Below, one piece after another: positions 16,318 to 25,306 of a DNA stretch of 53,515 nt (its first letter is position 1; each line of letters begins with the position of its first letter). This stretch comes from an uncultured Nitrospira sp. Lineage in GTDB: Bacteria; Nitrospirota; Nitrospiria; Nitrospirales; Nitrospiraceae. Position numbers and translations under genes: made by a program. Under the pieces are notes generated by a model that was not told the origin of the DNA, made no database searches, and saw only the letters and a list, made by a program, of their open reading frames with translations. The stretch lies in the NCBI GenBank assembly GCA_902500805.1, contig CABVSA010000005.1, positions 1 through 53,515 of the forward strand, read 5' to 3'.

Positions 16318-17769
16318 TTAAGGAATCGGGGATGATACGGGTGATGTAGGAGCTGCTGCTGGATCTTGTTCCAACTCTCTGATCAACCGCTGAAACTCAG
16401 GACTGTTCCGAAGCAGGCGCGATCCGGCCAGAAGGAGATGATTGACCTCCTCGTTTGTGAGCGCGAGGTTCGTTGCAATGTTCATCAGGCGCGCTTCCTC
16501 TTCCGGATCGGTCACTTCGGTCAGGCTGGCGTTGATGAAGTAGATGTCCGCGTCGGGCGTGAAGATGGTCGATACGCCTTCCGGCCGCTGTCGAAGTTGG
16601 AGCCGCCATTGTTGAATGGCCTGATCCAGGAGTTCCATCGTGTCTGTAGAGTAGCGATTGATCGGAATGTCGATCAAGGCTCGACTCACTCGTGAAAGGC
16701 CTGGAATGTCATTCAGCTGGTATTGGCTGATATCCGGAGCGGTTTCCGCACTGACCATGAGATAGACGAGCTTCTTGATCTTCTTCGCTCCGAGCAGGTG
16801 AAACGTTGATTCGAGATTTCCAACCAATGCCGTTGTTTCCAAGACACTGCGCATCCCGATGTTGTCGGACAGTCCGCCGTCCAACAGATGAATGTACGGG
16901 CGTTTCTTGGCGTCCAGATAGGACCTAAGTTCGTTGGCTCGTTGCCGCCCCCACGCAGTGGGACGTTCTTCCACCAATCGTGCAGGCGGTTGGAAACCGC
17001 ATGTGCCGGCATAGTTTGTCATCGAAATCGGACTGAGAAGCAGCGGAAGGGCACTTGAAGAGGCGGCGGCGACCGACAAGGGGAGTTGGCTGAGGTCCGA
17101 ACAGATGATGTTGAATTGCCGTTGGTTGAACTCGAAGCGCGAGAGGGAGGCCATGTCGGAGGCATGCAAATTGATGATGGGGCGCTGATGCTTGGCCAGG
17201 AGATCCCCGAAGGTATGGCCATTGAATAGTGCTTCGTCCAATAACTCAGCAAAAATATGGGCGCGACCGAAATACGGAGACCAAAGGCGAAGCCAGTTGG
17301 ACGGAGAGCGGAAGATTCTGGAGCGAAGTTCGCTCTCCCAATCTTTTCGGAGAAAGTGAGTCTCGAAATCCCGGAAGATGCGGTCACCGTAGAGCGCGTA
17401 ATACACCGCAGTGAAACTCCCGCCCGAAACGGCATTGATGATATTCAGCTCATCGACCAGTCGTTTCTGCCGTCCCTCCCAGATGATCGGAGTTCGTGCC
17501 AATTCTTGCAGCACGCCGTAGGAGAGCGCGGACGCGCGTGCCCCGCCACCTGAGAACGATGCGATGATGAACAGACTGTCCGAGCTGCCGGTCTTGGACG
17601 GAGGCAGGTTCGTCGATCGGTAGCCATAGGCTGGGTCCCAGTGAGCCAAGGGCGCGTTCATGGTTGGGCGGACATACTCGCAGCCGAGCAGCGACGTTGC
17701 GCACAGGACCAAGAGGGAAAAGGTGAGGAGCTGCCCAAGCGTTATGAAGCGAGTGGGAGATGGAGCCAT
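16318..17769 (-). CDS. Patatin-like phospholipase lipoprotein
   Basis: A 483-residue protein. The signal sequence ends in lipobox SLLGC (Cys near 30). The patatin domain shows the oxyanion loop SGGGARASA, the nucleophile elbow VSGGS (GxSxG form) and the catalytic Asp in LDGGLSDN. The catalytic Ser/Asp dyad is therefore complete. The C-terminal 100 residues are helical, ending in a Pro/Ala-rich tail. It probably acts on phospholipids or lysolipids at the inner face of the outer membrane. No Shine-Dalgarno is visible before ATG 17769, yet the signal sequence fixes the start. First gene of a likely operon with the dienelactone hydrolase-like lipoprotein. Confidence 0.9.
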   Translation of the reverse strand: MAPSPTRFITLGQLLTFSLLVLCATSLLGCEYVRPTMNAPLAHWDPAYGYRSTNLPPSKTGSSDSLFIIASFSGGGARASALSYGVLQELARTPIIWEGRQKRLVDELNIINAVSGGSFTAVYYALYGDRIFRDFETHFLRKDWESELRSRIFRSPSNWLRLWSPYFGRAHIFAELLDEALFNGHTFGDLLAKHQRPIINLHASDMASLSRFEFNQRQFNIICSDLSQLPLSVAAASSSALPLLLSPISMTNYAGTCGFQPPARLVEERPTAWGRQRANELRSYLDAKKRPYIHLLDGGLSDNIGMRSVLETTALVGNLESTFHLLGAKKIKKLVYLMVSAETAPDISQYQLNDIPGLSRVSRALIDIPINRYSTDTMELLDQAIQQWRLQLRQRPEGVSTIFTPDADIYFINASLTEVTDPEEEARLMNIATNLALTNEEVNHLLLAGSRLLRNSPEFQRLIRELEQDPAAAPTSPVSSPIP

Positions 17770-18174
17770 GAGCGGGGAGGGTACGCAGGAGGATGGCTTG
17801 TGTCAACTCTGTCGAGCTTGATTGTCCATAGTTGAAAAGCACCGTAGGGACCATCTGCATGTGCGAGGCGTCGTAGTGCTCGTGGTCCTATGAACAAGAT
17901 GATATCACCCTATCCTCTAAACACCGGGTGCGCTTGGCATCCACTGGTTCATGCAGGTTTCATGGTGTGTCGGCTTGTGGGATCGTCCCAAAGAGAGCCT
18001 CGCATTGCATTCATGACATGACCGGTGGTCGCCTGCTCAACTGCATTGAATCAACAATGTTCATAGCGTATGGTTGGTGCTCGGTACAAACACGGAGCAG
18101 TCGCGGTGGACTCACATCGCCGACAGGTTACAGTCAGTCTGGTCCACTTCGAATAGCCTGGAGAAGGAGTCCTA
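17770..18174. other. Divergent promoter region, no gene
   Basis: About 400 bases between the divergent patatin and glycosyltransferase genes. It should hold both promoters. A frame running through it has no ribosome binding site and is judged spurious. Confidence 0.4.
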
Positions 18175-19479
18175 GTGAGTCACATCGGTGTCTTCTGTCC
18201 CAATGTGCCGGGACATCTCAACCCCATGGTGGCACTGGCGGATGCGATTCGTACCCGTGGGCATCGGGTCACATTTTTCCTATTGGGTGTGCCGCCGTCA
18301 TCGATCGCGGAAGCCGGACTCGAGATCGTCCCTCTCGGAGGAAGCGTCTTTCCGGTTGATCAGTACCATGCCGAACTTGAAAAGCTCGGCTCGTTACAGG
18401 GGCGGGCAGCGCTCACGCACACCCTTGCGATCGGTGCACGCGCTGCTGCGGCGATTCTGGAGGTTGGGCCGGCCGTGGTCCGCGCCGCCGGCGTGACTGC
18501 TCTCGTGATCGATCAAGCCTCGTTTCCCGCTGGAACGGTTGCCGACCAGTTAGGGCTTCCCTTCGCGACAGTCTGTAATGCGTTGCTCCTGAACCCGGAT
18601 TCTGCCGTGCCACCCTATGTTACGCATTGGCCACCTCAAGATATCTGGTGGGCACGGATGCGCAACCGAATGGCATGGGTTGGACTGAACCGCTTGTACG
18701 CCCCGATCGTGACCTGCATTCAGAACCATCGTCGGGGGCTGGGCCTACCGGTTCAGGCCGACATCTCACAGGTCTGGTCCGAGACACTACAGATCAGCCA
18801 GCAACCTGAATGTTTCGAATTTCCTCGGCGTGAATTGCCGAAACAGGTCCGGTTCGTCGGCCCGCTTCGACTCCCTGGCGGATACCAGCCAGTCTCGTTC
18901 CCATGGGAACGTCTTGATGGGCGACCGTTGATCTATGCGTCGTTGGGGACATTGCAGAACAGGATTGGAGGGTTGTTCCGGGTGATTGCCGAGGCTTGCG
19001 ACGGGCTAGACGCCCAATTGGTTATCTCGACGGGGCACGGGGTGACTCCGGAAGAGTTGGGCAACCTTCCTGGTTATCCGATCGTCGTGGCCTATGCTCC
19101 GCAGTTAGAGCTACTCCGTCGGTCGACCCTTGCGATTACCCATGCCGGCCTCAACACTGTCCTAGACGCGATGACGACGGGAACTCCACTGGTGGCTATT
19201 CCCGTCACGAACGAACAGCCGGGGATCGCCGCCCGTGTTGCGTGGATCGGGGCTGGTGAGGTCATTGCTCACCAACAGGTCACACCTCAGGCGCTGCGTG
19301 CCGTAGTGGTCCGCGTGCGGTCGAACCAGTCCTATCGTACGGCCGCCGAACGGGTTCGCGATGCGATCCAGGCTGCCGGCGGAGCACCACGCGCGGCAGA
19401 ACTGATCGAGCAACGCTTGGGACTTGGGACGTGTAATGATGTGGAAGAGAATGGAATGTCTTGTACCACCTTGTCTTGA
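18175..19479 (+). CDS. Family 1 glycosyltransferase (MGT / zeaxanthin glucosyltransferase-like)
   Basis: A 434-residue GT-B enzyme. The N-terminal half begins HIGVFCPNVPGHLNPMVALADAIRTRGHRVTFF, the acceptor-side Rossmann domain with the usual GH.NP motif. The C-terminal half binds the nucleotide sugar through the family signature ITHAGLNTVLDAMTTGTPLV..P...EQ (about 323-355). The closest named types I can recall are macrolide and zeaxanthin glucosyltransferases, so the acceptor may be a carotenoid or other hydrophobic alcohol; no carotenoid gene is in view. The start is GTG 18175 with AAGGAG and a 5-base spacer. Confidence 0.88.
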   Translation: MSHIGVFCPNVPGHLNPMVALADAIRTRGHRVTFFLLGVPPSSIAEAGLEIVPLGGSVFPVDQYHAELEKLGSLQGRAALTHTLAIGARAAAAILEVGPAVVRAAGVTALVIDQASFPAGTVADQLGLPFATVCNALLLNPDSAVPPYVTHWPPQDIWWARMRNRMAWVGLNRLYAPIVTCIQNHRRGLGLPVQADISQVWSETLQISQQPECFEFPRRELPKQVRFVGPLRLPGGYQPVSFPWERLDGRPLIYASLGTLQNRIGGLFRVIAEACDGLDAQLVISTGHGVTPEELGNLPGYPIVVAYAPQLELLRRSTLAITHAGLNTVLDAMTTGTPLVAIPVTNEQPGIAARVAWIGAGEVIAHQQVTPQALRAVVVRVRSNQSYRTAAERVRDAIQAAGGAPRAAELIEQRLGLGTCNDVEENGMSCTTLS

Positions 19480-19567
19480 CCTCTCGAGCTAGTTAGGATC
19501 GCCGAAGCATGCAGACCCTCCATGGCTCTCGCCGCATCACTCTACTTATGGGACTACTCTCTTCGCC

Positions 19568-21451
19568 ATGAGTGGTCAGCCTCAACGATCGACCACGTCG
19601 GGATTGGCGCTCGCGGCGCTCGGTGTCGTGTATGGTGACATCGGAACCAGTCCCTTGTATGCGCTGCGAGAATGTTTCCACGCCTCACACGACCTGTCCG
19701 TCACCCTCTCGACGGTCACTGGCCTCTTGTCGCTGATCATCTGGGCCCTCCTACTGGTCGTTACCGTGAAGTATTTGCTGTTCGTGATGCGAGCCGATAA
19801 TCAAGGCGAAGGTGGGATTTTGGCCTTGATGGCTCTGGGGCAGCGCCATCGGGAAGAATCGGCCTTTCCCTTACGAATCGGCCCGGTGATCGCACTCGGG
19901 CTGCTCGGCGCGTCATTGGTCTACGGGGATGGGATGATCACGCCGGCCATCTCGATCCTCAGCGCGGTGGAAGGCATTGCCGTTGAGACGACCGCCTATC
20001 AATCCTATACGCTCCCGATTGCCATCATCGTGTTGCTCACATTCTTTGGCATCCAGTCGCATGGGACAGGACGACTGGGTGAATGGTTTGGGCCGATCAT
20101 GCTGCTCTGGTTTGTCACGCTGGCTGTCTTGGGGATCAGGAGCGCGATCCAGACTCCGGATGTGTTTGTCGCGTTCAGCCCCTACCACGCCGTTCAATTT
20201 CTGTTGGACCATCCGACACAAGGCTTTGCGGTCTTGGGGAGTGTGTTTCTCGTCGTGACGGGAGCCGAAGCCTTGTATGTCGACATGGGGCACTTTGGGA
20301 AGAGTCCCATCCGTCTCGGTTGGTACTGCCTGGTCTTGCCGTCGCTCGTGCTGCAATACCTGGGACAAGGCGCCTTGCTGATCCGGCAGCCGGAGGCCGT
20401 GGTGAATCCGTTCTATTTACTGGCGCCCACCTGGTTTCTTCTGCCTCTCGTGGTGCTCGCGACGCTGGCCACCATCATCGCGTCACAAGCGATGCTGAGC
20501 GGAGCCTTTTCCCTCACACAGCAGGCGATTCAGTTGGGCTATCTGCCACGCATGGCGATTCGGTATACGTCGGCCTCCCAGATCGGACAAATCTATCTAC
20601 CTGCCATCAATATGCTGATGCTGATCGGCACCATCAGCTTGGTCCTGTTCTTCGGCACCTCCAGCAATTTGGCCGCCGCCTATGGGATCGCGGTGGCCGG
20701 CACCATGGTCATTTCCACACTGCTGATTTTTGTCGTGGCGCGGCGCCAATGGAAATGGAGTTGGCCGCTGGCTGGGCTTGTGACGGGTCTCTTCCTGACT
20801 CTGGACCTCTCGTTCTTCGGCGCGAATGCGTTGAAGATCCCGCATGGCGGGTGGTTGCCGTTGGTGCTGGGTGCAGGGCTCTTTCTCTTGATGGCGACGT
20901 GGAATGGCGGTCGTCGGCTCATTGCCAAACATCTCTGGAGCAAGATGCCGCAATTGGATGTGTATCTCAAAGACGTACTTGCACAGCCGCTTACGCGTGT
21001 TCCAGGCACCGCGGTCTACTTGACTCAGTTCCCGGACCTGGCACCGCCGTCGTTCGTGCAAAACGTCCGGCACAATCACGTGCTGCATGAGGAATTGGTC
21101 TTTCTGACGACCACGACGGCACGTGTGCCGACCGTCACCAGCAGCCATCATGTGCGGATCGAACCCCTCGCGCCGGGTGTACGGCGCGTCGTGGTGCAAT
21201 ATGGATTCATGGAAACGCCGGACATCACTCGCTTGCTCGCAGCCTGCCGTTCACAAGGACTGGAGGTGGATCTTGAGGGAGCGACCTTCTTCCTCAGCCG
21301 GGTGAACTCCATTGCGACACCGAAGCCGGGGATGGCGCTGTGGCGAGAACGGCTGTTCGTCTTCCTCAGCCGCAACTCCCAGCGGGCCAGTTCGTTTTTC
21401 CACATTCCTGCCGAACAGGTCGTCGAAATCGGGGTTGTCGTGGAAATCTAG
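19568..21451 (+). CDS. kup: Kup-type potassium transporter
   Basis: A 627-residue potassium/proton symporter of the inner membrane. The N terminus has the signature ALGVVYGDIGTSPLYAL; about twelve membrane segments follow up to residue 440, then a soluble C-terminal domain ending FFHIPAEQVVEIGVVVEI. Length is normal. Imports K+ with H+, mainly at low pH or high osmolarity. Its final 103 bases are repeated 785 bp downstream with only synonymous changes, evidence of a former tandem copy. The ribosome binding site is weak. It lies 88 bases after the glycosyltransferase gene. Confidence 0.96.
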   Translation: MSGQPQRSTTSGLALAALGVVYGDIGTSPLYALRECFHASHDLSVTLSTVTGLLSLIIWALLLVVTVKYLLFVMRADNQGEGGILALMALGQRHREESAFPLRIGPVIALGLLGASLVYGDGMITPAISILSAVEGIAVETTAYQSYTLPIAIIVLLTFFGIQSHGTGRLGEWFGPIMLLWFVTLAVLGIRSAIQTPDVFVAFSPYHAVQFLLDHPTQGFAVLGSVFLVVTGAEALYVDMGHFGKSPIRLGWYCLVLPSLVLQYLGQGALLIRQPEAVVNPFYLLAPTWFLLPLVVLATLATIIASQAMLSGAFSLTQQAIQLGYLPRMAIRYTSASQIGQIYLPAINMLMLIGTISLVLFFGTSSNLAAAYGIAVAGTMVISTLLIFVVARRQWKWSWPLAGLVTGLFLTLDLSFFGANALKIPHGGWLPLVLGAGLFLLMATWNGGRRLIAKHLWSKMPQLDVYLKDVLAQPLTRVPGTAVYLTQFPDLAPPSFVQNVRHNHVLHEELVFLTTTTARVPTVTSSHHVRIEPLAPGVRRVVVQYGFMETPDITRLLAACRSQGLEVDLEGATFFLSRVNSIATPKPGMALWRERLFVFLSRNSQRASSFFHIPAEQVVEIGVVVEI

Positions 21452-21574
21452 GCCAGAGAGTCAGTTTGTCGGGACTCGATTCAACAAGATCACTTTCCGC
21501 CATGCACACGACAGAACCGATCTTGTATCGCCCGACAGATTCAATGGAGAGTCGGATACCCAGAAAATTCTGGC

Positions 21575-21895
21575 TTGGAGCATTCTCGATTCTCCCACAT
21601 TGTTGCACCCACTTTTATTCTGACGTACAGTATCGAGGTGCCAGAACTTTGCCGCTTTCTTGGAATTGTGATCGGTATGTTTTATCGGGAGCATGGTCCT
21701 GCTCATTTCCATGCCGTGTACGGGGAGTTTGATATGACGGTAGAAATCGAATCCGGTATCGTCACCGGGAAGTTCCCCAAACGGGCCCTCACACATGTAC
21801 TGGAATGACATGGATTGCATCAAGCTGAACTTATGGAGAATTGGCGCTTGATGGAAGAGCGAAAGCCGCTCAAGAAAATTCAACCGTTGGAGTAG
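21575..21895 (+). pseudogene. DUF4160 gene interrupted by an in-frame TGA
   Basis: The frame codes a DUF4160 protein: EVPELCRFLGIVIGMFYREH, PAHFHAVYGEF, KFPKRALTHVLE. It meets TGA at 21806-21808, exactly where family members have Trp (LEW). The same frame then continues without an indel for 28 more codons of good family sequence (LHQAELMENWRLMEERKPLKKIQP) to TAG 21893. A single TGG-to-TGA change explains this. The truncated product would keep the HFHA core but lose the last helices. The start is uncertain; TTG 21575 is the earliest. Only 4 bases separate it from the DUF2442 gene, its usual partner. A sequencing error would also explain the stop. Confidence 0.8.
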
Positions 21896-21899
21896 ACCG

Positions 21900-22154
21900 A
21901 TGTCTTTTCGGGTAGTCGACGCACGATACCGTCATGATTTCGTACTCTGGCTCAAATTCGGTGACGGTGCTGAAGGCGAACTCGATCTGCGAGGAGAACT
22001 CGAAGGCGTCATGTTTGAACCGTTAAAAAACCATGAGTTTTTCAAACAATTTCGTATTGATCCTGACCTCCATACCCTTGTGTGGCCCAATGGGGCTGAT
22101 TTTGCCCCTGAGTTTCTGTACACCAACATTCGGGTGATCGCTTCGCGGGCATAG
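21900..22154 (+). CDS. DUF2442 protein
   Basis: An 84-residue protein of the DUF2442 family: DARYRHDFVLWLKFGDG, ELDLRGELEGVMFEPLKN, FFKQFRIDPDLHTLVWPNGADFAPEFLY. It appears complete. DUF4160 and DUF2442 genes occur as adjacent pairs in many bacteria, which has led to the suggestion that they form toxin-antitoxin-like modules; I know of no proof of function. Here the DUF4160 partner is broken, so if the pair is a module, this would be the surviving half. The pair sits between kup and a leftover kup 3' end. Confidence 0.87.
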   Translation: MSFRVVDARYRHDFVLWLKFGDGAEGELDLRGELEGVMFEPLKNHEFFKQFRIDPDLHTLVWPNGADFAPEFLYTNIRVIASRA

Positions 22155-22236
22155 GCTACACCAGCTTCTCATCCATCATATCAAAAGCTCCTCGCATGCG
22201 GTTGCCCAGGGTTGCTACCGGTGCTCTCATCGGGGT

Positions 22237-22339
22237 ACGGCTGTTCGTCTTCCTCAGCCGCAACTCTCAGCGGGCCAGTTCGTTTTTCCACATTCCTGCC
22301 GAACAGGTCGTCGAAATCGGTGTGGTGGTGGAGATTTAG
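22237..22339 (+). pseudogene. 3' fragment of a second kup gene
   Basis: These 103 bases match 21349-21451, the end of kup, with no indels, and code RLFVFLSRNSQRASSFFHIP and onward to EIGVVVEI and a stop. I count six differences, and all are third-position synonymous changes (for example TCC/TCT, GGG/GGT, GTT/GTG, ATC/ATT). The second copy must therefore have evolved as a working gene before being lost. No upstream part of that gene remains. Confidence 0.9.
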
Positions 22340-22340
22340 T

Positions 22341-22417
22341 CAGGATGTTAAAAAGCCCTCGAGCTTTGTTCTCGCATTGCTCAGAGGCTCATCGCTGCAG
22401 GGTTATTTTGAGCATCC
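22341..22417. repeat. Short degenerate copy of the CAGGATGTT/AACATCCTG repeat
   Basis: It begins CAGGATGTTaAAAAGCCC, contains GTTCTCGCAT.GCTCAGAGGCTC as in the other copies, and ends TTTTGAGCATCC. The central part present in the 121-125 bp copies is missing. It starts one base after the stop codon of the kup remnant. Confidence 0.7.
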
Positions 22418-22560
22418 GGGAGAATCGTTCAGTTGGTGAGAGATCAACATTGCTGACGATTCACCATTGTTTCCCTAAACAGCTTGCTCACCGAGTCTGT
22501 ACCGATGGGCTCCACTGGTGTGCAAACGAGATCTGGTTATTGCTCTTTGTCAGTATAGGT

Positions 22561-22956
22561 CTAATTTGAGGGAGGGGTAACTATCGTTTCAGCTAACACG
22601 TCCTTGGCATTCTGGAGATCAGGAATTCCAACTGGTTTGGGGTTTTTGTACAGTGTCACGGTCATGGCTGTACGGCGTGAGAGTCCCAGCACGTCCAATC
22701 GTCCACCCATATGAAAATAATCGTGCCCCTCCCGGAGCGTCAGTTCGGCACAGCGTCGACGCAGGTATCGGTCCAGTTGTTCCTGCGAGGTGAATGCACC
22801 GCCTCGATATTCCACCCGATACATGTTTTCCTTGAGTTGCTCAATGACATCGTTCCCTGCTTCACCAAGGGGTGTGTAGTGTGCCGTGGCACATCCGGCC
22901 AGAGAGACAATCAGCGTTAAGAAGAACAATCCTGTCTTCCAACGATTCGTTCGCAT
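22561..22956 (-). CDS. CC0125/CC1285-family lipoprotein
   Basis: A 131-residue protein with a signal sequence and lipobox SLAGC (Cys near 22). The mature part has YRVEYRGGAFTSQEQLDRYLRRRCAELTLREGHDYF, which matches a family of small proteobacterial-type lipoproteins named after Caulobacter CC0125/CC1285 (Y.V.Y.GN..T....D..L.R.AE....G.DYF). Their function is unknown. It stands alone between two long intergenic stretches. No clear ribosome binding site lies before ATG 22956, but the signal sequence supports that start. Confidence 0.8.
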   Translation of the reverse strand: MRTNRWKTGLFFLTLIVSLAGCATAHYTPLGEAGNDVIEQLKENMYRVEYRGGAFTSQEQLDRYLRRRCAELTLREGHDYFHMGGRLDVLGLSRRTAMTVTLYKNPKPVGIPDLQNAKDVLAETIVTPPSN

Positions 22957-23360
22957 GGAGGAGCATCGTAGCGAGACGAACCGAGGAGATCAACTGCAGT
23001 GCTGTGGCAACACTGACTCAACGGTAGATGCCTAAGTCTGGGAAGGGGTGAATGATGAGTGCATAGAGCGAGAGTTGATCCCAAGTCTGCTGTGTGTATC
23101 AGAAATGGCAACCTTGGGTAGATAAAGCGTGGACCACGAGGGAGCCAATGAGAAGGTCGTGAATTTCAGAGGCTTACGCTGATGGTTTTGGTGCGGGACT
23201 CTGCGAGGTGAACAGCTTTGGATCCAGAGCGTATCAGAATAGACTCACGGTTGGTTCGTCTGGATGAGGAGGCATTCAGGAAGAACATGGGGAACCAGTT
23301 GCGCTTCCATTTGCCTGTTCCCGATTGTGTGAACAGGAAGATGGTTTTTCCCCGACAGAA
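22957..23360. other. Intergenic region, nothing recognised
   Basis: About 400 bases between two minus-strand genes. No gene is supported. It should contain the promoter of the CC0125-type lipoprotein gene. Confidence 0.4.
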
Positions 23361-24377
23361 TTACCACTCCCGAATCGGCTGCCCCTCCGCAGTGAACAAC
23401 TGTGACCCAGCCTCCTTAAAGACGATTTCATCTGGCGCATACATAACCTGCCGACCGGCCTTCACCATTTTCTCGATCTGAAATGGAGTTGCAGCCAAGA
23501 ATCCTTGGTCACGCATGCTGGACCGTTCAAAGAACACATCGTCCGGGAACAAGCTGAGATAGGTATCGAAGCCGCCTTTGAACGTGCCCAGTTTACGATA
23601 GGCCCACCAGGTACATTGGCGACGGTAGAGCTTGGGGTGAATAAACCGTTTGGTCTTTTCCGGTGTGAGCGTGGCGGTTGCCGGGGATTGGTAGAGGAGT
23701 TGCGGGTCGAACTCCCCAATGGTCCGGGTCTGGTATTGAGCGATACCTTCCACGGCGGTTTTCCCAAGAGCCCACGCCTCCAGGCAGGCCTCCATTTCAG
23801 CCGGGTGCATGGAGTTATACAACGCCACGATTGCGAGACCTTGCCGGAGAATCTCCAGATTGATGTCAATCTCATTGACGAGCACGTTGCCGACGAATCG
23901 TCCATATTTGTCCACAGCATCGGCCGGACCTTCGTGATCCGTCACCTCCGTTTGAAATCGGCAGGGGAGTGGGGAGGTGCCGAGCGTGCTGAGGTAGCGG
24001 CCCAGTCGAACCGTGGCGGTTTCCGCCTGACGCTGGCGATATTTCTTGACCAGTCCGGATCCTTTAAGGCTCCCGAATGGCTGACCTTTGTAGCTTTTCC
24101 CCTTCATGGATTGCGGTTGATAGTGCAGCTCAGGTGCATCGACTCCCTGTAGCCTGACCGTGATCTTCCCCTTCTTGATGACCGGCTTGAACTGGCCGAA
24201 CAATTTGACACCGGCTCCGTCAAACTTCGCGGTGGGGCGAGGCACGTCGTTGGTTGGTTGATACTGAACGGCACCAGGAAGGACGGTCAGCACGATCTTG
24301 GTCGTATCGGCGTCAGATTCTCCTATCGGCCAGAACTGTGACAGATCTAGCGCTCCCTCGATCATCAGCTTGCCCAT
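23361..24377 (-). CDS. Staphylococcal nuclease-like domain protein
   Basis: A 338-residue protein without a signal peptide. An SNase-like domain occupies roughly residues 40-220 in an expanded form. VRLQGVDAPELHY carries the Arg, Asp and Glu expected at the active site, and DKYGRFVGNVLV carries the second Arg, so unlike the copy at 13882 the site looks complete. An insertion of about 60 residues separates the two motifs. The C-terminal 110 residues (HPKLYRRQCTWWAYRKL..., FERSSMRDQGFLAATPFQIEKM) are not part of the usual nuclease fold. AAAGGAG lies nine bases before ATG 24377. It is the last gene of the minus-strand stretch that starts with the P450, though 930 bases separate it from the phosphoesterase. 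Confidence 0.82.
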   Translation of the reverse strand: MGKLMIEGALDLSQFWPIGESDADTTKIVLTVLPGAVQYQPTNDVPRPTAKFDGAGVKLFGQFKPVIKKGKITVRLQGVDAPELHYQPQSMKGKSYKGQPFGSLKGSGLVKKYRQRQAETATVRLGRYLSTLGTSPLPCRFQTEVTDHEGPADAVDKYGRFVGNVLVNEIDINLEILRQGLAIVALYNSMHPAEMEACLEAWALGKTAVEGIAQYQTRTIGEFDPQLLYQSPATATLTPEKTKRFIHPKLYRRQCTWWAYRKLGTFKGGFDTYLSLFPDDVFFERSSMRDQGFLAATPFQIEKMVKAGRQVMYAPDEIVFKEAGSQLFTAEGQPIREW

Positions 24378-24708
24378 GTCGTCTGTCTCCTTTCAGCCGG
24401 AGGGGTTGAGCCACTGGATTCCGTTGCGAGAGCGCGATCGTTTGCTTCGGCTGCACGAGCGCTTCCTGGTGGCAGGCTGGTGGACCTAGCGGACTAGCCG
24501 GGGCAAGAGCTTCGCAGCGCCCCCCTGGTTTGATATTTGATCGTAGCGCAATATCGTGAGCCGGACTTGAGACCGGAGTCAGGCAGGAGGACTGACCGGT
24601 CGCCGAACCCACTGCCGCATGTTGTCCAGTGGAGTTGCGATCGGCACTCAGGCTGACTCCGAGCAATAGAAGCAACCACCCAACGCTCGCCCACAGTGAT
24701 GTACGCAT
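24313..24708 (-). CDS. Possible small secreted protein overlapping the SNase-like gene
   Basis: A 131-residue frame from ATG 24708, preceded by AAAGGAAC. The N terminus (MRTSLWASVGWLLLLLGVSL) is a good signal peptide. The rest is Ser/Pro/Ala-rich with no domain. Its end overlaps the first 65 bases of the SNase-like gene in another frame, which is unusual, and the overlapping tail is Arg/Asp-rich in the way shadow frames are. The start may be real with the true end displaced by an undetected frameshift. Confidence 0.35.
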   Translation of the reverse strand: MRTSLWASVGWLLLLLGVSLSADRNSTGQHAAVGSATGQSSCLTPVSSPAHDIALRSNIKPGGRCEALAPASPLGPPACHQEALVQPKQTIALSQRNPVAQPLRLKGDRRHGQADDRGSARSVTVLADRRI

Positions 24709-25306
24709 GGCCTGTTCCTTTAGTGGGAGGAGGAGGTACTGCAGAAGTCCATTCTGTATGCTTTGTCGTCGTCCAACGCTGCTCATGGTCGTTTCCAATC
24801 TTCTTATCCCCTGGCCTAGTACCATCTATAGTGAGCAAGGAACGGGCCAAGCAGAATGCGGAGCGAATTGGAAAAATTCATACAGAATGATGACGGTGGT
24901 GTGTATCGAGAACTGTGCAGATGTATCTCTTTTGATGCAGGGCGTATCTGAATGGATTCAGTGCGGTCGTCCGGCCATGCGGATTCTTAAATTTCATGGC
25001 ATGACGATCATTCGTCGGATCCTTCAACACAGGATTCTACTGATCGCTCAAACTCACGGCCAGGTCGCGCATGCGAAAGCGATGGCTTTCGCTAATGGCC
25101 TTGGCAGCTTCATGCATCAGGCGAAGCCACAGAGTGGGTTGCCTGTCAGATACTGGGAAGTTCTGAAGCATCGCACTCACCTTAGCCTACTAGGGGACTC
25201 ACTCCGCTGTCGAGAAGGGCTTGGGCCATGCATCATCAAAGGCTTCGGGCGTCGCATCGATCGAGACATTACCGTAGATCATCGAATCGCCCCAACGATT
25301 ACAACA
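24709..25306. other. Intergenic region, nothing recognised
   Basis: About 600 bases downstream of the phosphoesterase gene. One long plus-strand frame crosses it and the flanking genes but has no ribosome binding site and an unnatural composition. No strong terminator is seen. Confidence 0.4.

Noticed and set aside
17928..18359. 143-codon frame before and into the glycosyltransferase gene
   Set aside because: It overlaps the glycosyltransferase start in another frame, and that start has AAGGAG and a clear family N terminus.
20083..21090. Long plus-strand open frame (335 codons) inside kup
   Set aside because: It lies in another frame of kup, has Arg/Ser/Gly-rich shadow composition, and no ribosome binding site. 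The kup frame explains the region.
21349..22339. Recent integrative element with an exact attachment-site duplication
   Set aside because: The two kup ends differ by several synonymous changes, so they are not a fresh duplication; no integrase gene is present. An old tandem gene fits better.
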